Assembly (NCBI GenBank): GCA_013002925.1
Contig: JABDLQ010000341.1
Coordinates: 1-13,367, forward strand
Length of the DNA stretch: 13,367 bases
Origin: Gammaproteobacteria bacterium
Lineage (GTDB): Bacteria > Pseudomonadota > Gammaproteobacteria > Steroidobacterales > SZUA-146
Direction of reading: 5' to 3'
The notes below the pieces were generated by a model. That model worked only from the letters and a program-made list of their open reading frames with translations, was not told the DNA's origin and ran no database searches. Position numbers and translations under genes: made by a program. This document shows, piece by piece, positions 12,844-13,367 of this stretch (positions are counted from its first letter, which is position 1; the number at the start of each line of letters is the position of its first letter).

Positions 12844-13367
12844 TCGATACCGTCGCGCAGCGCTGCAGGCAACATGTAGGCCAGCTGCGGATCGTATATC
12901 AGTTCGCCCAGTACAGTGGTGGCAAAACCACCCTTTGCCAACGTAAAGCGGAGGTACAACTCATCCTCCGTCCATTGCCATTTGAGCGCGCGGACGCTCA
13001 GACGCAATGCACGGCGTTCCTGCTTCAGGCCCAATTCGCCGAGTCCTTCGGCAATATCAATAAATATACGGCCCAGGGACCGCTCAACAACGGCAGCGTC
13101 GGCAGTGCTGGCCGGCTCGCCCTGCCCCCATAGCGGGCCGCTCGGATGAATGTCGTGCGCCGCCAGGCGAGTTGCACCATCATCGCCAAGGCGCGCCAGC
13201 TCAAACCAGCTGTTGCTGCCATCCAGAATAACCAAATCACCAGGCAAAAAAGCGTCCCAGTTACCCTGCTTTACGCGCTGTGACAGACCCGCGTTAAACA
13301 GAAAGGAGCGCGCCGCAGAGACTGAAAAGCGGTGCTGTGTTCTTGATAATTTTTGTTTTTTTTCAAA
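12822..13367 (-). CDS. truD: tRNA pseudouridine(13) synthase TruD (partial, C-terminal part)
   Basis: TruD converts U13 of tRNA-Glu to pseudouridine. The open frame runs from the window edge to a TAG at 12822-12824, giving the last 181 residues. The edge sequence contains HRFSVSAARSFLFNAGLSQR, a conserved TruD stretch, followed by GNWDAFLPGDLVILDGSNSW and then DIHPSGPLWGQG. The C-terminus with LKWQWTEDELYLRFTLAKGG then FATTVLGEL matches the family ending, where E. coli has FWLPAGSFATSVVREL. The catalytic Asp lies in the missing N-terminal half. There is a 22-nt convergent overlap with the Smr gene. The link to surE fits the E. coli truD-surE order. Confidence 0.92.
   Translation of the reverse strand, partial: FEKKQKLSRTQHRFSVSAARSFLFNAGLSQRVKQGNWDAFLPGDLVILDGSNSWFELARLGDDGATRLAAHDIHPSGPLWGQGEPASTADAAVVERSLGRIFIDIAEGLGELGLKQERRALRLSVRALKWQWTEDELYLRFTLAKGGFATTVLGELIYDPQLAYMLPAALRDGIDQLESNT

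Overview
The window carries a stretch of housekeeping chromosome from a gammaproteobacterium. Three gene neighbourhoods known from E. coli and relatives are recognisable on the minus strand: sdhC-sdhD-sdhA, recJ-prfB-lysS and truD-surE-pcm-nlpD. The protein motifs, the classical RF2 frameshift signal and the moderately GC-rich sequence fit this assignment. The yqaA gene between pcm and nlpD and the SdhAF4-type gene ahead of sdhC suggest a lineage away from the enterics. I cannot name the genus. There are no signs of phage, insertion sequences, CRISPR or tRNA/rRNA genes.

Layout. Positions 1-2349 (minus): sdhAF4, sdhC, sdhD and the first 434 codons of sdhA, cut by the window edge; sdhB would lie outside. 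Positions 2481-3389 (plus): ygfZ, divergent from sdhAF4. Positions 3390-6026 (minus): prfB, with its programmed +1 frameshift, followed by lysS. Positions 6150-6863 (plus): a periplasmic TSP3-repeat/OmpA-domain protein. Positions 6881-8659 (minus): a divergent RecJ. Positions 8866-9246 (plus): a small Mth938-domain protein (NDUFAF3 family). Positions 9261-11946 (minus): surE, pcm, yqaA and nlpD, tightly packed. Positions 11947-12324: an intergenic region rich in inverted repeats. Positions 12325-12843 (plus): an SmrA-like Smr-domain protein. Positions 12822-13367 (minus): the C-terminal part of truD, cut by the window edge.

How it fits together. The left end builds respiratory complex II and includes a dedicated assembly factor, next to the Fe-S maintenance protein YgfZ. 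The middle is translation (RF2, LysRS) and DNA repair (RecJ). The right end is the stationary-phase/repair operon (SurE, PCMT, a DedA-like membrane protein, NlpD). A recurring pattern is that single plus-strand genes sit inside conserved minus-strand blocks: the OmpA-like gene between recJ and prfB, the Mth938 gene where rpoS would follow nlpD, and the Smr gene between truD and surE. I found no clear new multi-gene system. The points most worth a second look are the absent rpoS, the assembly-factor cluster, the divergent RecJ and the structured surE/smr intergenic region.
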